Notes: generated from the sequence alone by a model not told the origin. Shown: positions 18,476-28,254, counted from the first letter of the stretch. The stretch is 64,000 nt of DNA from Opitutia bacterium (GCA_016190985.1 JACPPI010000027.1:1-64000); one strand, 5' to 3'. Numbers and translations are program-made.

Positions 18476-19018
18476 TCAGCCCGCGACCGGTGGCGGCGCG
18501 ATGACGGGCGGAGGCGTGGCGGCGGCCTTGAGCGCGGCGCGGAGCGCATTCGCGCCGCGGATCATGTAGAACAGCGCGAGGCCGTGGAAGGCGACCGACA
18601 TCCAATCCTGACCGAGGACATAAATTCCGGCGTCGAGGGTGTAGAGCGCGATGCCGGTCACAAAGGCCCAGAGGTGGCCCTTGCGGGAGAGGAAGCCGAA
18701 GCCGAAAAAGATGGCGAGGGCGAGGGCGTCGATGATGAAGGCGACAAGCTTCATCTCCTTGAAGATGGCATCGGCGACGAGGGTGAAGCCAAGGCCGATG
18801 ACGAAACTCCGATCCGCCCCCGAGTGCATCATGATGGTGTTGACGACGGAGAGACCCGCGATCCACCAAAACCAGCCCGCGCCGCTGAGGATGAGAGGAT
18901 CGGATTGCGCGACCAGCGCCCGGTTGATGGCGGGTGCGGCGGACTCAGAGGACCGGGCGGGGTCGGTTTTGGTGAACGGATTTTCGGCCATGGGAGGTGG
19001 GGGTGTGTCGTCAGTCAA
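18476..19018 (-). CDS. Conserved hypothetical membrane protein
   Basis: Three to four hydrophobic segments, e.g. GAGWFWWIAGLSVVNTIMMHSGADRSFVIGLGFTLVADAIF. Confidence 0.7.
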   Translation of the reverse strand: MTDDTPPPPMAENPFTKTDPARSSESAAPAINRALVAQSDPLILSGAGWFWWIAGLSVVNTIMMHSGADRSFVIGLGFTLVADAIFKEMKLVAFIIDALALAIFFGFGFLSRKGHLWAFVTGIALYTLDAGIYVLGQDWMSVAFHGLALFYMIRGANALRAALKAAATPPPVIAPPPVAG

Positions 19019-19068
19019 GCCGGTCGGCGCCGCGCTGGCGAGCCGGGAGTGTGTCGCGAAGAAGACTT

Positions 19069-19267
19069 AACCACTAATGGATTCATCAAGGGATGAATCC
19101 TTCCATTTGAGCTCCGGCTAATCGTCTCCGCCCCTGGGTTTCTGGGGCCGGCCAATCGCCGGCTGATTTCCCCGGTCTGCGATGGGCAGACCCCTAGGCC
19201 TAGCCCGGAGACGATAAGCCGGAGGGGTGATCCAAAGTTTCGACTTTGGCGAAACTCATTGGTGGTT
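19069..19267. repeat. Multi-branched nested inverted repeat, about 200 bp
   Basis: Outer AACCACTAATG/CATTGGTGGTT; inside GGATTCATC-aagg-GATGAATCC, CTCCGGCTAATCGTCTCCG/CGGAGACGATAAGCCGGAG (one mismatch) with further hairpins, and CCAAAGT-ttcg-ACTTTGG. Confidence 0.8.
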
Positions 19268-19543
19268 CACCTCAACTCCCGGGCGAAGCCGGCCACCGTG
19301 ATCACCACGCCGGCGACGAGGATGATATTGGCGAGCAGGCCGAGATTGCGCTCGAACCAGCCGGGCGGGCGCGCCAGCTCCTCGGTGAGAATGGCGTCGG
19401 CGGATTTGCGGGCGTCGATCCGGTGCTCCTTGCGGCGGGCGAGGTCGCGGCGGGCCTGGGAGGCGAAACCGCGCAGGATGACGCCGGCCATGACGAGGGT
19501 GACGCCGAGGGCCAGCAGGGTTTCGTGATCGGGGAGTTTCACA
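19267..19543 (-). CDS. Small membrane protein, hypothetical (start uncertain)
   Basis: VKLPDHETLLALGVTLVMAGVILRGFASQARRDLARRKEHR...LGLLANIILVAGVVITVAGFARELR. Confidence 0.6.
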
Positions 19544-19607
19544 GGTGTAGATGGAGATATTTTTTTGCCACGGATTGCACGGATTAACACTGATTGATCA
19601 CAAACAA

Positions 19608-19689
19608 GTCATCCTGAGCGATGCGAAGGATCCAGTATGATATCCTCGGGTGGTCGTATCGCTGGATTCTTCACTGCGTTCAGAATGAC
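19608..19689. repeat. Inverted repeat, GTCATCCTGAGCG family
   Basis: GTCATCCTGAGCGATGCGAAGGATCCAG ... CTGGATTCTTCACTGCGTTCAGAATGAC. Confidence 0.85.
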
Positions 19690-19713
19690 AAGGCAGGGGG
19701 ATTGCGCTCGTGG

Positions 19714-20529
19714 TCAAATGGCCTGCACCGCATCGCCCACATGCACGGTGCCGCGCTTGGTCTCGTGGATCAGGTTGACGCCGAAGTTGACGTCGGTGGG
19801 ATTGTCGGGGTCGCGGCGGTAGGTGGCGAGGGTCTTGAGCGGCTCCTTGCCGCGCTCGGCCGTTTCCTGGTCGGTGGCCGTGATCGGGCAGCGGGCGCAA
19901 GGGCCGGCGTTGCGGAAGACAATTTCGCCGATGCGGATCTTCGTCCACGCATCCTCGGCGAAGGCGGCGCAGCCGGCGACGACGAGGTTGGGGCGGAACC
20001 GGTTCATCGGCAGCGGCTGCTTCAGGCGGGAGTTCAGGTCGGCGAGCGAGGCCTCGCTGACGACGAGGAAAGGGTAGCCGTCGGCAAAGCTGACAACGTC
20101 GCCCGGCTGCGCCGTGGGTTTGACTATCGGCCGCTGGAAGGTGCCGCCCATGCGCACCAGGCGTAGCGATCCACCGAGGAAGCCGCTGAGCCATTCCGCG
20201 GCCTCGTCGCCGCAGTCGTCGGCGGCCGTGGTGCTTTTCCAGACGGTAATGCGGCGCTGGATCGAGGCGTGAGGCGTGGGGCTTGAGGCGCGAGGCACAG
20301 AAATCGAACCATGTTTGGGAGCGGAGAGGATGAGCGTGTCCGGCGTCAGTGAGGTTTCGATCAGCGCCATGCGCGGGTGGCTGCGCTGGGTGAGAAAGAG
20401 CCCGTCGGCTTCGTTCACGACCATGAAGCGCCGGTCGCCGATCAAGCCGTAATCATCCAACCCCGCCGAAGGCACGGCCAGGCCACGGCAAGATTTGACC
20501 GGATGGATGAACAGACCGGAGAGATGCAC
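19714..20529 (-). CDS. MOSC domain-containing protein (MOSC N-terminal beta-barrel type), probable GTG start
   Basis: LSGLFIHPVKSCRGLAVPSAGLDDYGLIGDRRFMVV; RFRPNLVVAG; CARCPITATDQETAERGKEPLKTLATYR; FGVNLIHETKRGTVHVGDAVQ. Confidence 0.92.
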   Translation of the reverse strand: MHLSGLFIHPVKSCRGLAVPSAGLDDYGLIGDRRFMVVNEADGLFLTQRSHPRMALIETSLTPDTLILSAPKHGSISVPRASSPTPHASIQRRITVWKSTTAADDCGDEAAEWLSGFLGGSLRLVRMGGTFQRPIVKPTAQPGDVVSFADGYPFLVVSEASLADLNSRLKQPLPMNRFRPNLVVAGCAAFAEDAWTKIRIGEIVFRNAGPCARCPITATDQETAERGKEPLKTLATYRRDPDNPTDVNFGVNLIHETKRGTVHVGDAVQAI

Positions 20530-20651
20530 CGCCGGCAGAGAACCGCGCCGGATGCGCGGGCGCAAGCCGTGTTTGCCGGGCCGGGAGAGCGGTTGATGAT
20601 TTTGTAGCAAAAGCAGTGAAACCGCGGACCATGCGGACCGTCATACCACCC

Positions 20652-20984
20652 ATGAAAACAATAACCCTCCTGATCTCCCTGCTGGTCGCGGCGCCCGCGC
20701 TGCTGCTGGCGGCCGAACCCAAACACCCCATCCGCAACCGCGAAGAGCGCCAGCAAAACCGCATCGCCGACGGTGTGAAGTCCGGCGAGCTGACCCCGAA
20801 GGAGACCGCCCGGCTGGAGAAGCGCGAAGCGGAGCTGAGGAAGCAGATCAAGGACGAGCGCGCCGCCAACGGCGGCAAGCTGACGCCGAAGGAGCGCGCC
20901 GAGGTCGAGAAGGAACTCAACGGAATCAGCCGCCAGATCCACCGGCAGAAGCACGACGACCAGAAGGCACCGCCGGCGAAATAG
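20652..20984 (+). CDS. Small secreted charged protein, hypothetical
   Basis: Signal peptide MKTITLLISLLVAAPALLLAAEP; helical charged body GELTPKETARLEKREAELRKQIKDERA. Confidence 0.65.
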   Translation: MKTITLLISLLVAAPALLLAAEPKHPIRNREERQQNRIADGVKSGELTPKETARLEKREAELRKQIKDERAANGGKLTPKERAEVEKELNGISRQIHRQKHDDQKAPPAK

Positions 20985-21009
20985 GCGGGGTATTTATCTG
21001 TTCGATTTC

Positions 21010-21061
21010 TGGAGGGCTGGCCTCCCGGCCGGCCGTGGTCGGTCAAGAGACCGACCCTCCA
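21010..21061. repeat. Bipartite REP/BIME-like element
   Basis: TGGAGGG-CTGGCC-tccc-GGCCGG ... GGTCGGTC-aaga-GACCGACC-CTCCA; ends one base before the 21062 stop codon. Confidence 0.85.
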
Positions 21062-21409
21062 TTATTTCCGCTGGTAATTGGCGAGGTAAAGCTGCTCGCC
21101 GCCGCGGGTGTCGAATTTCTTCGGGCGGACGCCACCGAGGCCGTAACAGATGGAGAGCGTGTCGCCGGCGAACTTGTAGATGCCGGGGATGGACTTGCCG
21201 GCGTTGGGTCCGATCATGCCGGCGAGCGTCAGGTGACCGTCGGCCTCGACGGTGTAGGTGCCCTGGTCGGCGGTGACGCCGCCGAAGCGGACGGCGTATT
21301 CGCCGCCGACAAGTTCGATCTCCATCTTATCGAGCATCATCTTCGGCGCCTCCTCACCGTCCATCTCGGCATAGACAGGCTGCCAGCGGCCATCGAGAGA
21401 GGGGCTCAT
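21062..21409 (-). CDS. TIGR03067 domain-containing protein
   Basis: LDGRWQPVYAEMDGEEAP...IELVGGEYAVRFGGVTADQGTYTVEADGHLTLAGMIGPNAGKSIPGIYKFAGDTLSICY. Confidence 0.8.
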   Translation of the reverse strand: MSPSLDGRWQPVYAEMDGEEAPKMMLDKMEIELVGGEYAVRFGGVTADQGTYTVEADGHLTLAGMIGPNAGKSIPGIYKFAGDTLSICYGLGGVRPKKFDTRGGEQLYLANYQRK

Positions 21410-21412
21410 GAC

Positions 21413-22729
21413 TCAGTTCACTTCGGAATCTGATGCCGGCAACGACTTCTTGGCCTTGGCCCCGAGTGTCTTCAAGTCCTCAACCTGTGACAAGAGATTG
21501 CCTGGACCGGTTTTTAATTTTCCGAGCGCTCCGTCGTAACTTTCGTGGAGACGCATGAGGTGTTTGCCGATTTCTTCCAGGTCGGCGAAAAGGCCGGCGA
21601 ATTTATCGTAGAGGAGTCCACCACGGGTGGCGATAGCTTGGACGTTTTTCGTCTGGCGATCTTGTGTCCAAAGGCTTTTCACAATTTTGAGTGTCACTAA
21701 GAGTGTAGGCGCGTTACAAAGAATGATACGACGAACGAACGCCCACTCGTAAAGTTCTGGGTCTTTTTCCAATGCGAGAATGAAAGCCGGCTCCAGTGGC
21801 ACGAACATGAAAACGTAGTCCGGGGTGATGAGCCTGCCGGTATCCTCGTATCGTTTAGCGCTCAGTTGCTCGATGTGTGTGCGGACGGCGCCGAGGTGCT
21901 CTTTCGTAGCGGCGAGCCGGGCAGAGTCGTCAGTGGCGTTCACGGCGCGTTCATAGGCGACTAGTGAAACTTTTGAGTCGATAATGAGGTGGCGTTGATC
22001 AGGCAGGCGTAGAATGACATCTGGACGGAGACGCCGTCCGTCATCAGTAGTGAGCGATTCTTGGACGAGGTAGTTCTCTCCTTTGACGAGGCCGGCGGAT
22101 TCCAAGAGACGATCTAGGATGAGTTCTCCCCATGTGCCGCGTGCCTGCGCCTGGCCTTTCAAGGCGGTCGTCAGATTACGGGCTTCATCAGTGATGCGAG
22201 TATTGAGCAAGCGGAGCTGCTCGATCTGGGCCTTGAGCGCGGAACGATCATCACTCTCGGTTTTGTAAACGGTGTCAACGCGTTCGCGGAAATCCGCGAG
22301 TTGCTGGCGTAGCGGGTGGAGCAGAGCTTCGACTTGGGCTTTATTGTGATCGGTAAATTTGGCGGATTTTTCATCTAGGAGTTTCGCAGCTATGGCTTGG
22401 AACTCGGTTTGGAGGGTAGTTTTTAGTTTCTCGGCATCGGCTAGATAGCGGGCAGCGAGCGCTTCACGTTCGGCGAGGCGTTCGTCGGCATTGGCAAGAC
22501 GGGTCGCCGAGGTAGCACGTTCGGTCGCGAGTTCAGCGGTTAGCCGGGAATTGATAGATGAGAGTTGAGAGAACTCTGAACGGGCAGCTGTGAGCTCGGC
22601 TGTGAGGCGTGCTTGGTCGGCACGGGTGGTGTTGAGTTCAGTGACAAAAGCCGAAGTGCCCGCGCGAAACCATAACCAGGCCAAGACGGCGCCGGTGGCG
22701 AGGCCGATGAGGATGAACACGATCTCCAT
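21413..22729 (-). CDS. rmuC: DNA recombination protein RmuC
   Basis: GTWGELILDRLLESAGLVKGENYLVQESLTTDDGRRLRPDVILRLPDQRHLIIDSKVSLVAYE. Confidence 0.95.
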   Translation of the reverse strand: MEIVFILIGLATGAVLAWLWFRAGTSAFVTELNTTRADQARLTAELTAARSEFSQLSSINSRLTAELATERATSATRLANADERLAEREALAARYLADAEKLKTTLQTEFQAIAAKLLDEKSAKFTDHNKAQVEALLHPLRQQLADFRERVDTVYKTESDDRSALKAQIEQLRLLNTRITDEARNLTTALKGQAQARGTWGELILDRLLESAGLVKGENYLVQESLTTDDGRRLRPDVILRLPDQRHLIIDSKVSLVAYERAVNATDDSARLAATKEHLGAVRTHIEQLSAKRYEDTGRLITPDYVFMFVPLEPAFILALEKDPELYEWAFVRRIILCNAPTLLVTLKIVKSLWTQDRQTKNVQAIATRGGLLYDKFAGLFADLEEIGKHLMRLHESYDGALGKLKTGPGNLLSQVEDLKTLGAKAKKSLPASDSEVN

Positions 22730-22755
22730 GGCGCCAACCTATGCCGCGAAAGTCG

Positions 22756-22778
22756 TCGCGAGCAAGCCCGCTCCCACA
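22756..22778 (-). repeat. Single REP unit TGTGGGAGCGGGCTTGCTCGCGA
   Basis: Same family as 12131-12186; 2 nt downstream of the stop codon of the 22781-24676 gene. Confidence 0.85.
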
Positions 22779-22780
22779 AC

Positions 22781-24676
22781 TCAGGCGCTGGTGCGCAGCG
22801 GGCCGAAGGCGATCTGGATGTCGGTGCCCTTCATGCCGGGGCCGGCCTGGAGGATGCCGCCGTGGAGGCGGATAATTTCGCGGGCCAGGAAGACGGAGAG
22901 GCGGCCCTCGTTGGGGGTCGAGCCCGGGGAGGGCAGGGGCAGGGTGCCGTCGAGCTCGAGGCGCTTGCCCTCGATGGTGATGGCGGCGGTGCGCTGGTCG
23001 CCGGCGCCGGCGCTGCGCAGATTGAGGATGAGGCCCGCGGTGCCCTCGTCGGGCCGGTTGGCGGCGATGGCGTCAAAGATGGCGCCGAAGGCAAAGCGCA
23101 GGAGGTGGGGGTCGACCCGGAAAACCACGGATTCCTCGGCGAACCGGGTGGTGACGCCCCGCTCGGTGGCGACCTCGCTGAGGATGGCCTGGACGTCGGC
23201 CTCCTCGGGGGCGGGCTGGGCGATCTCGCCCAGCAGCATCGAGTGCGCGGCGAGGCGTTCGAGCTTCTCGACCTCGGCGGCGAGCGCGACGCCCGAGGCG
23301 AGAGTGGCGGCGCCGGGCGCCGGGGTGGCCGGCAGGGTCGCGGCCAAGGGCAAGGGATGCACCGTTCCGGCCTGCTGGCCGGCCGGTGTTAGTCCGGGCC
23401 GGTCGCCCGGCAAACGGGCGAGCAGCTGGGCGAAGGTGACGAGCGAGACGAGCGGGTTGGACAGCTCGTGGCTGAGGGTGAGGCCGAGGTTGCGGAACAG
23501 GACGCGGCGGTGCTGCTCGGCTTCGGCGCGGATGCGCTCGATCTCGGGGGCGGCCTCCTCCCAGCGCACCCAGACGCCGTCGATCTCGGGCACGGGGCCG
23601 GCGGCCACGCGGTAACGGTGGGGCGGGCGGGCATGCTGCTCGACCACGCGCTGCTCGTGCAGGGCCTCGTTGGCGATGGCGCGGACCTCGACGGGCAGGT
23701 CGGCGGCGGCGATCTCGGCGCGCGCCAGCACGCGGGAGCCGGGCAGGTATTTGGCGCGGAGCGCCGCGCGGGCCTCGATGCGCGCCAACTCCTCGAGCTG
23801 GGCGGAGCGTTCCAGACAGCGTTCGAGGAGGCGGCCATGGAGCACGGCGCGGAACTTGTCGCTGTCGCGATAGGCGGCGCCGTCGGCGCGCGGACCGAGG
23901 GCCATCCAGCCGAGCAGCTGGCCGGAGGCGTGCAGCGGGATCAGGAGCCGGGCGCCCCAGCTGTGCAGCTGCTGGCGGATGGGGGCGTCGAGCGCGGGGT
24001 CGTCGGGGCCGGCCCATTGCGAGGTGTCGAGCGCGGCGGGGTGGTCCTCCAGCCAGAGGGCGAGCGGGTGGCCGGCATCGCAGCGGTGGACCTCGTCGTC
24101 GGAGACAAACGCGTCGAGCTGGCGGAAGAAAAAGAGGACCCGCCCGGACTTCAGGATGTAGCGGCCGGCGCGGCGGAACTCGTCGAGCAGGCGGGTGCGG
24201 TCGCCGAGGTGGGTCAGGGCGCTCTCCAGGAAATCCCAGGACTCGACCGGCTCGGGGGCGGGGGTGGCGGGCGATTCGCGGGGGAACGGCGGTTCGCTGC
24301 GGCGGGTGCGCTCGCGCGTGGTGTGCAGCTGGGAATTCTTGTCGGCGATCTCCTCCATCAGGCCCACGGTCTCGGCGAGGCGGGCGCGGCTGTCGTCGTA
24401 GCTGAGGAAAAGCCGGGCGGCGCGGTTCTGCCGGGCTTGTTCAAAAGGGATGCTGTGGGGCTGGCCGACGAGGATGACGAGGGTGCCGGCGCCGCAGGCG
24501 AGGCGGGCGCGCGGGTCGTTGATGTCGGCGACCCAGACGCGCGCGCCGGGGCGCAGGAGATCGCGGGCCAGGTCGGCGGGCCGGGCGAAGACGGCGGGCT
24601 CGCGCGGGTGGAGCTGGCTCTTCCACGCGGCTTCGAGACCGGGATCGTTGGTGGTCAGGATGAGGGTGGCGGGCAT
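22781..24676 (-). CDS. Sensor histidine kinase-like protein with GAF-like region; ATPase domain appears degenerate
   Basis: LSHELSNPLVSLVTFAQLL H-box; C-terminal LAREIIRLHGGILQAGPGMKGTDIQIAF; canonical N-box not evident. Confidence 0.75.
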   Translation of the reverse strand: MPATLILTTNDPGLEAAWKSQLHPREPAVFARPADLARDLLRPGARVWVADINDPRARLACGAGTLVILVGQPHSIPFEQARQNRAARLFLSYDDSRARLAETVGLMEEIADKNSQLHTTRERTRRSEPPFPRESPATPAPEPVESWDFLESALTHLGDRTRLLDEFRRAGRYILKSGRVLFFFRQLDAFVSDDEVHRCDAGHPLALWLEDHPAALDTSQWAGPDDPALDAPIRQQLHSWGARLLIPLHASGQLLGWMALGPRADGAAYRDSDKFRAVLHGRLLERCLERSAQLEELARIEARAALRAKYLPGSRVLARAEIAAADLPVEVRAIANEALHEQRVVEQHARPPHRYRVAAGPVPEIDGVWVRWEEAAPEIERIRAEAEQHRRVLFRNLGLTLSHELSNPLVSLVTFAQLLARLPGDRPGLTPAGQQAGTVHPLPLAATLPATPAPGAATLASGVALAAEVEKLERLAAHSMLLGEIAQPAPEEADVQAILSEVATERGVTTRFAEESVVFRVDPHLLRFAFGAIFDAIAANRPDEGTAGLILNLRSAGAGDQRTAAITIEGKRLELDGTLPLPSPGSTPNEGRLSVFLAREIIRLHGGILQAGPGMKGTDIQIAFGPLRTSA

Positions 24677-26703
24677 GGAAAGGTGATGCGGAAGGTAGCG
24701 CCGGGGCGGCCGCTGTCAGGCACAATGATGGTGGCCTTGTGTTCGTGCAAGATATCCGCGCACACGGCCAGGCCGAGGCCCATGCCCTTGGTCTTGGTGG
24801 ACTCGAAGGGGTGGAACAGCCGGCCGCGCTGGTCGGCGGGGATGCCGGGGCCGTTGTCGCTGATCTCCAGGATGACGCTGCCGTTGGGGGAATTCCGGGT
24901 GCGGAGCTCCACGCGGCGGCCGGACTCGTGCGGTTCAACGGTCCCCTTCGGCTCGAACGCCTGAAAGGCGTTGATGAGGAGATTGATGATCACCTGGCGG
25001 AGGGCGCTGGCGTCGGCCCAGATGGTGTCCGCCGTGGCGTCAAGATTGCTGACGATCGCCACCCGTGCCTCGGTGGCGCGCGTGAGCATCAGGTCGACGG
25101 TCTCGCGCGCCACGGCGTGCAGGGAGACGCGCTCCATCTGGTGCCGGCGGGGGTTGGAGAGGTCGAGGAGCTGCTGGGTGAGGCTGTCGATGCGGTCCAC
25201 CTCGGCGGGGATGAGGACCTTGAAACGGCGGCGGAACTCCGGGTCCTCAAACCGCGTGGGCAGGAGATGGGCGAAGGTCTTGATCGAGACCAGCGGGTTG
25301 CGGATCTCGTGGGCGAGGCTGGCGCCCAGCAGGCCGATGGTGGCGAGCTGCTCGGACTGGCGGGCCTGCCGCGTGAGGCGGGAGCGCGCGAGGATGTTGT
25401 CCATGAACTCGGCGATTTCCCGGACCTGCTGCACCTCGGGGTAGGTGAAGGGCCGGTGGTTCACCTTGGCGCCGAGGACGAGCAGCAGCGACGGCGCCTT
25501 GCTGTCGCGCGGGGCGGTGACGGCCAGGCCGAGGCCAAACTCGGTGAGAAAATGGCGGAGGTCGACGAGGCCGGGCTCGGCGCGCTGGCGCATGAGGCTC
25601 TCGGGCGTGCTCCAGCCGGACCGGCAGAGGGCGGCGTGCGCCGGCCGGTCCTTGGCGAACTCGATGTCACTCGCCAGATACTGTTCGCCGCTGTCGAACA
25701 ACAGCCGGACGAAACGGGCCTGCGCCCAGGCGCACAGCAGGCGCTCGAACACGGTCACCAGCTTGTCCGGGCTGGGCTCGCTGCGCGCGGCCTCGAGCAG
25801 GGCGCCGCGCAGCTCGGCGATGTGCTGCCTGGCCGTGAGGCGGAACCACTCGCGCGTCTTGCGCTCCAGCAGGAAGGCGAAGGAGCTGCCCACGGCGACA
25901 CTGAGCAGGAGGCTGGCGGCGGGCGGCAGGAGGTTTTGCAGAAGATAGTCCAGCCCGACGATCCCCAGCCCCAGCACGAGCACGAGCACGAGCCGCTGGG
26001 CCAGGGACAGGAAAATCTGCCGGGCGTCGAAGACGCGGTGGACCGTGACCGCCCAGGCCGTGAGACCATAGAAAATCAGAATGATCAGCGGGGTCAGCCG
26101 GGGCAGGAAACGCAGGTCGAAATAGTTGCCCACAGCGGAAACGATGATGACGACAAAACAGGCAATACCGGCGTTCAAAATTAAAAACTGAAGCTCAAGT
26201 CGGCGAAGGCCCGTTTGGGTCCGCCACTGCCGGTAGGTCTGAAAGACCAAATGCAGATATAGCGCTAGACTGACAACGGTGTAAACTTGATAGCCAGAGC
26301 CGCGGAGTTCGGCTCCGGGCCTTGACTCCGGGGGGATGAAATATTTCGTGAAACAAAGACCGGCCAGGACACAGCCGATCCCAAACCAGGCGGCCGCTTG
26401 GGTTCTGAGCCCAACCTTGCGCCCCTCAGAGATCAGGATCGATTCCTTCATGCTCCAGATAAGCAGTGGGAAGAAAGCCCCCACCGCCGAGGCCGCTCTT
26501 ATCCAAGGAACAGGATTGCCCGTTGCACCAACCTGGAGCTGCTGGCCGGCGCGCATGGCCATGAAAACACAATAGAGCCATATGCCCGCATTCACTGATG
26601 CGAGCGAGAAAGCTTGGTTGATCGTCCGTCGGGGATTGTTCCACCAGATGACCGCGCCAAAGGCCAAAGTCAGCAAGGAGGCGGAGAGAATTAATACAGG
26701 CAT
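24655..26703 (-). CDS. Membrane sensor histidine kinase
   Basis: N-terminal multi-TM region; SLAHEIRNPLVSIKTFAHLL H-box; QVIINLLINAFQAF N-box; DNGPGIPADQRGRLFHPFESTKTKGMGLGLAV. Confidence 0.93.
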   Translation of the reverse strand: MPVLILSASLLTLAFGAVIWWNNPRRTINQAFSLASVNAGIWLYCVFMAMRAGQQLQVGATGNPVPWIRAASAVGAFFPLLIWSMKESILISEGRKVGLRTQAAAWFGIGCVLAGLCFTKYFIPPESRPGAELRGSGYQVYTVVSLALYLHLVFQTYRQWRTQTGLRRLELQFLILNAGIACFVVIIVSAVGNYFDLRFLPRLTPLIILIFYGLTAWAVTVHRVFDARQIFLSLAQRLVLVLVLGLGIVGLDYLLQNLLPPAASLLLSVAVGSSFAFLLERKTREWFRLTARQHIAELRGALLEAARSEPSPDKLVTVFERLLCAWAQARFVRLLFDSGEQYLASDIEFAKDRPAHAALCRSGWSTPESLMRQRAEPGLVDLRHFLTEFGLGLAVTAPRDSKAPSLLLVLGAKVNHRPFTYPEVQQVREIAEFMDNILARSRLTRQARQSEQLATIGLLGASLAHEIRNPLVSIKTFAHLLPTRFEDPEFRRRFKVLIPAEVDRIDSLTQQLLDLSNPRRHQMERVSLHAVARETVDLMLTRATEARVAIVSNLDATADTIWADASALRQVIINLLINAFQAFEPKGTVEPHESGRRVELRTRNSPNGSVILEISDNGPGIPADQRGRLFHPFESTKTKGMGLGLAVCADILHEHKATIIVPDSGRPGATFRITFPCPPPSS

Positions 26704-27944
26704 TATTGTTCGATCACCAAGGCGGAGTTGCTGCCAGCCAGGCCATGGGTGTTGACCAACGCCACTTTCACCGACACGCGGCGTTTCTGGTTGGAGAGAT
26801 GCAAAGGGCAGGTCGGGTCTGGATTTTCCCAGTTAATCGTGGGTGGCAGCAAACTATGCATGATGCTCAGGACAGTGCTGGCGAGCTGAACGGGACCCGA
26901 GGCACCCAAGGCCGTCCCAACGGCGCCTTTGATCGAGGTAACGGGAATTTCCGCCAACCGGCGGCCAAAAACCTGCCCGAGGGCGTAGGACTCGCCCCGA
27001 TCAATGACGCGGTGGCCGGGCCCCCACGCATTGATGTAACCGACTTCTTCTGGCCTGCGACATGCATTGGCGAGGGCGGCTTGAATGGCCTCAGTTAAAC
27101 CAGCGCCGGTTAACCCGTCGTTATCATTGGCGAAACCGTGACCTGCAATCCACGCCAGAGGTTCTCTGGGGCTGTTGTCCGGCTCCAAGACAAAAATGCA
27201 AGCCCCCTCGCCTAGCACGCCTGTTGTCCGCCAAAGATCAAACGGCCGACAGGCTTTTTCCGGCAGCTCATCCGACATCGGACTAAGCTCAGAAGCATTA
27301 AATCCCAACATGGGATAATAAGCCAACGGGCATTCGCTGCCACCGGCCAGGGCCAGATTGGCCTGACCGGTGGCGATCAGTTCGGCAGCTTGACCAATCG
27401 CATCCATGCCCGAACAGCAGGAGGTTTGCACCGTGACCATGCGAGCGGAAACCTGTAATCGTTTTGCGATCTTGGCAGCTATGTTTACCGTCGAGGTCTC
27501 GTAGATGATGTTGGCGGCTTGCGAATAACGGGTGCCCCTTTTGATCACGGTCTCAATCCCCCGGCCGATTTTATCCATATCCATGATGGAAGTGCCCGTT
27601 ACTACCACGGGGTTAAGTCCGTTCAGATCAAATGGGGTGATTCCCGCGTCTTGCAGGGCCAGGATTGCGGCCGCCAGGCCGAATTGGGTGTGGCGCGACA
27701 GCCGCTTTGGGTTCTCCTCCGGGGCATAATGCTTCAGGTCGAAATCCAGCACCTCGGCGCCGATGAAAGCGCCGGCGGCGGGGTCGAACCGCGTGATGGC
27801 GCGCACGCGGCTGACCGGCTCGTTGATGCCGCGGAAGAAGGCCTCGCGGCCGATGCCCGCCGGCGTGACCGGCCCGATGCCGGTGATCTTAACGCGGCGA
27901 CGCATGGGGGAGGGGCGGGAGTTGGTCAGAGAGGCGTGATTCAA
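26703..27944 (-). CDS. Beta-ketoacyl synthase (KAS II/FabF-like)
   Basis: ITGIGPVTPAGIGREAFFRGI, VQTSCCSGMDAIGQAAELIATGQANLALAGGSECPL. Confidence 0.88.
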   Translation of the reverse strand: MNHASLTNSRPSPMRRRVKITGIGPVTPAGIGREAFFRGINEPVSRVRAITRFDPAAGAFIGAEVLDFDLKHYAPEENPKRLSRHTQFGLAAAILALQDAGITPFDLNGLNPVVVTGTSIMDMDKIGRGIETVIKRGTRYSQAANIIYETSTVNIAAKIAKRLQVSARMVTVQTSCCSGMDAIGQAAELIATGQANLALAGGSECPLAYYPMLGFNASELSPMSDELPEKACRPFDLWRTTGVLGEGACIFVLEPDNSPREPLAWIAGHGFANDNDGLTGAGLTEAIQAALANACRRPEEVGYINAWGPGHRVIDRGESYALGQVFGRRLAEIPVTSIKGAVGTALGASGPVQLASTVLSIMHSLLPPTINWENPDPTCPLHLSNQKRRVSVKVALVNTHGLAGSNSALVIEQ

Positions 27945-28057
27945 GGCGGTGAAGAAAAGAGGAGGTGGAGCGACGGACGGCGCCCGGGGAGACTTTGCCG
28001 GCCGGCAGGGCAGAATTCAAGGTGTGCTTGCAAAATCAACCGGCCTCCGGTTTCTGC

Positions 28058-28142
28058 CATTCTGAACGAAGTGAAGAATCCATGCTCTCGCTCGCGACAT
28101 GATGTTCGATGCCGTGGATCCTTCGCTCCGCTCAGGATGACA
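28058..28142. repeat. Inverted repeat, GTCATCCTGAGCG family
   Basis: CATTCTGAACGAAGTGAAGAATCCA ... TGGATCCTTCGCTCCGCTCAGGATGAC. Confidence 0.8.
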
Positions 28143-28254
28143 AACCTGTTTTGCAAACACGCTCTAGTTGGGGGACAATGATGGCGACGGCAAGCCTCGG
28201 CATTGCAAAAGAGATTTGCGCCGTAGTCGGTGCGGACCCACAAAGGCGAACCGT

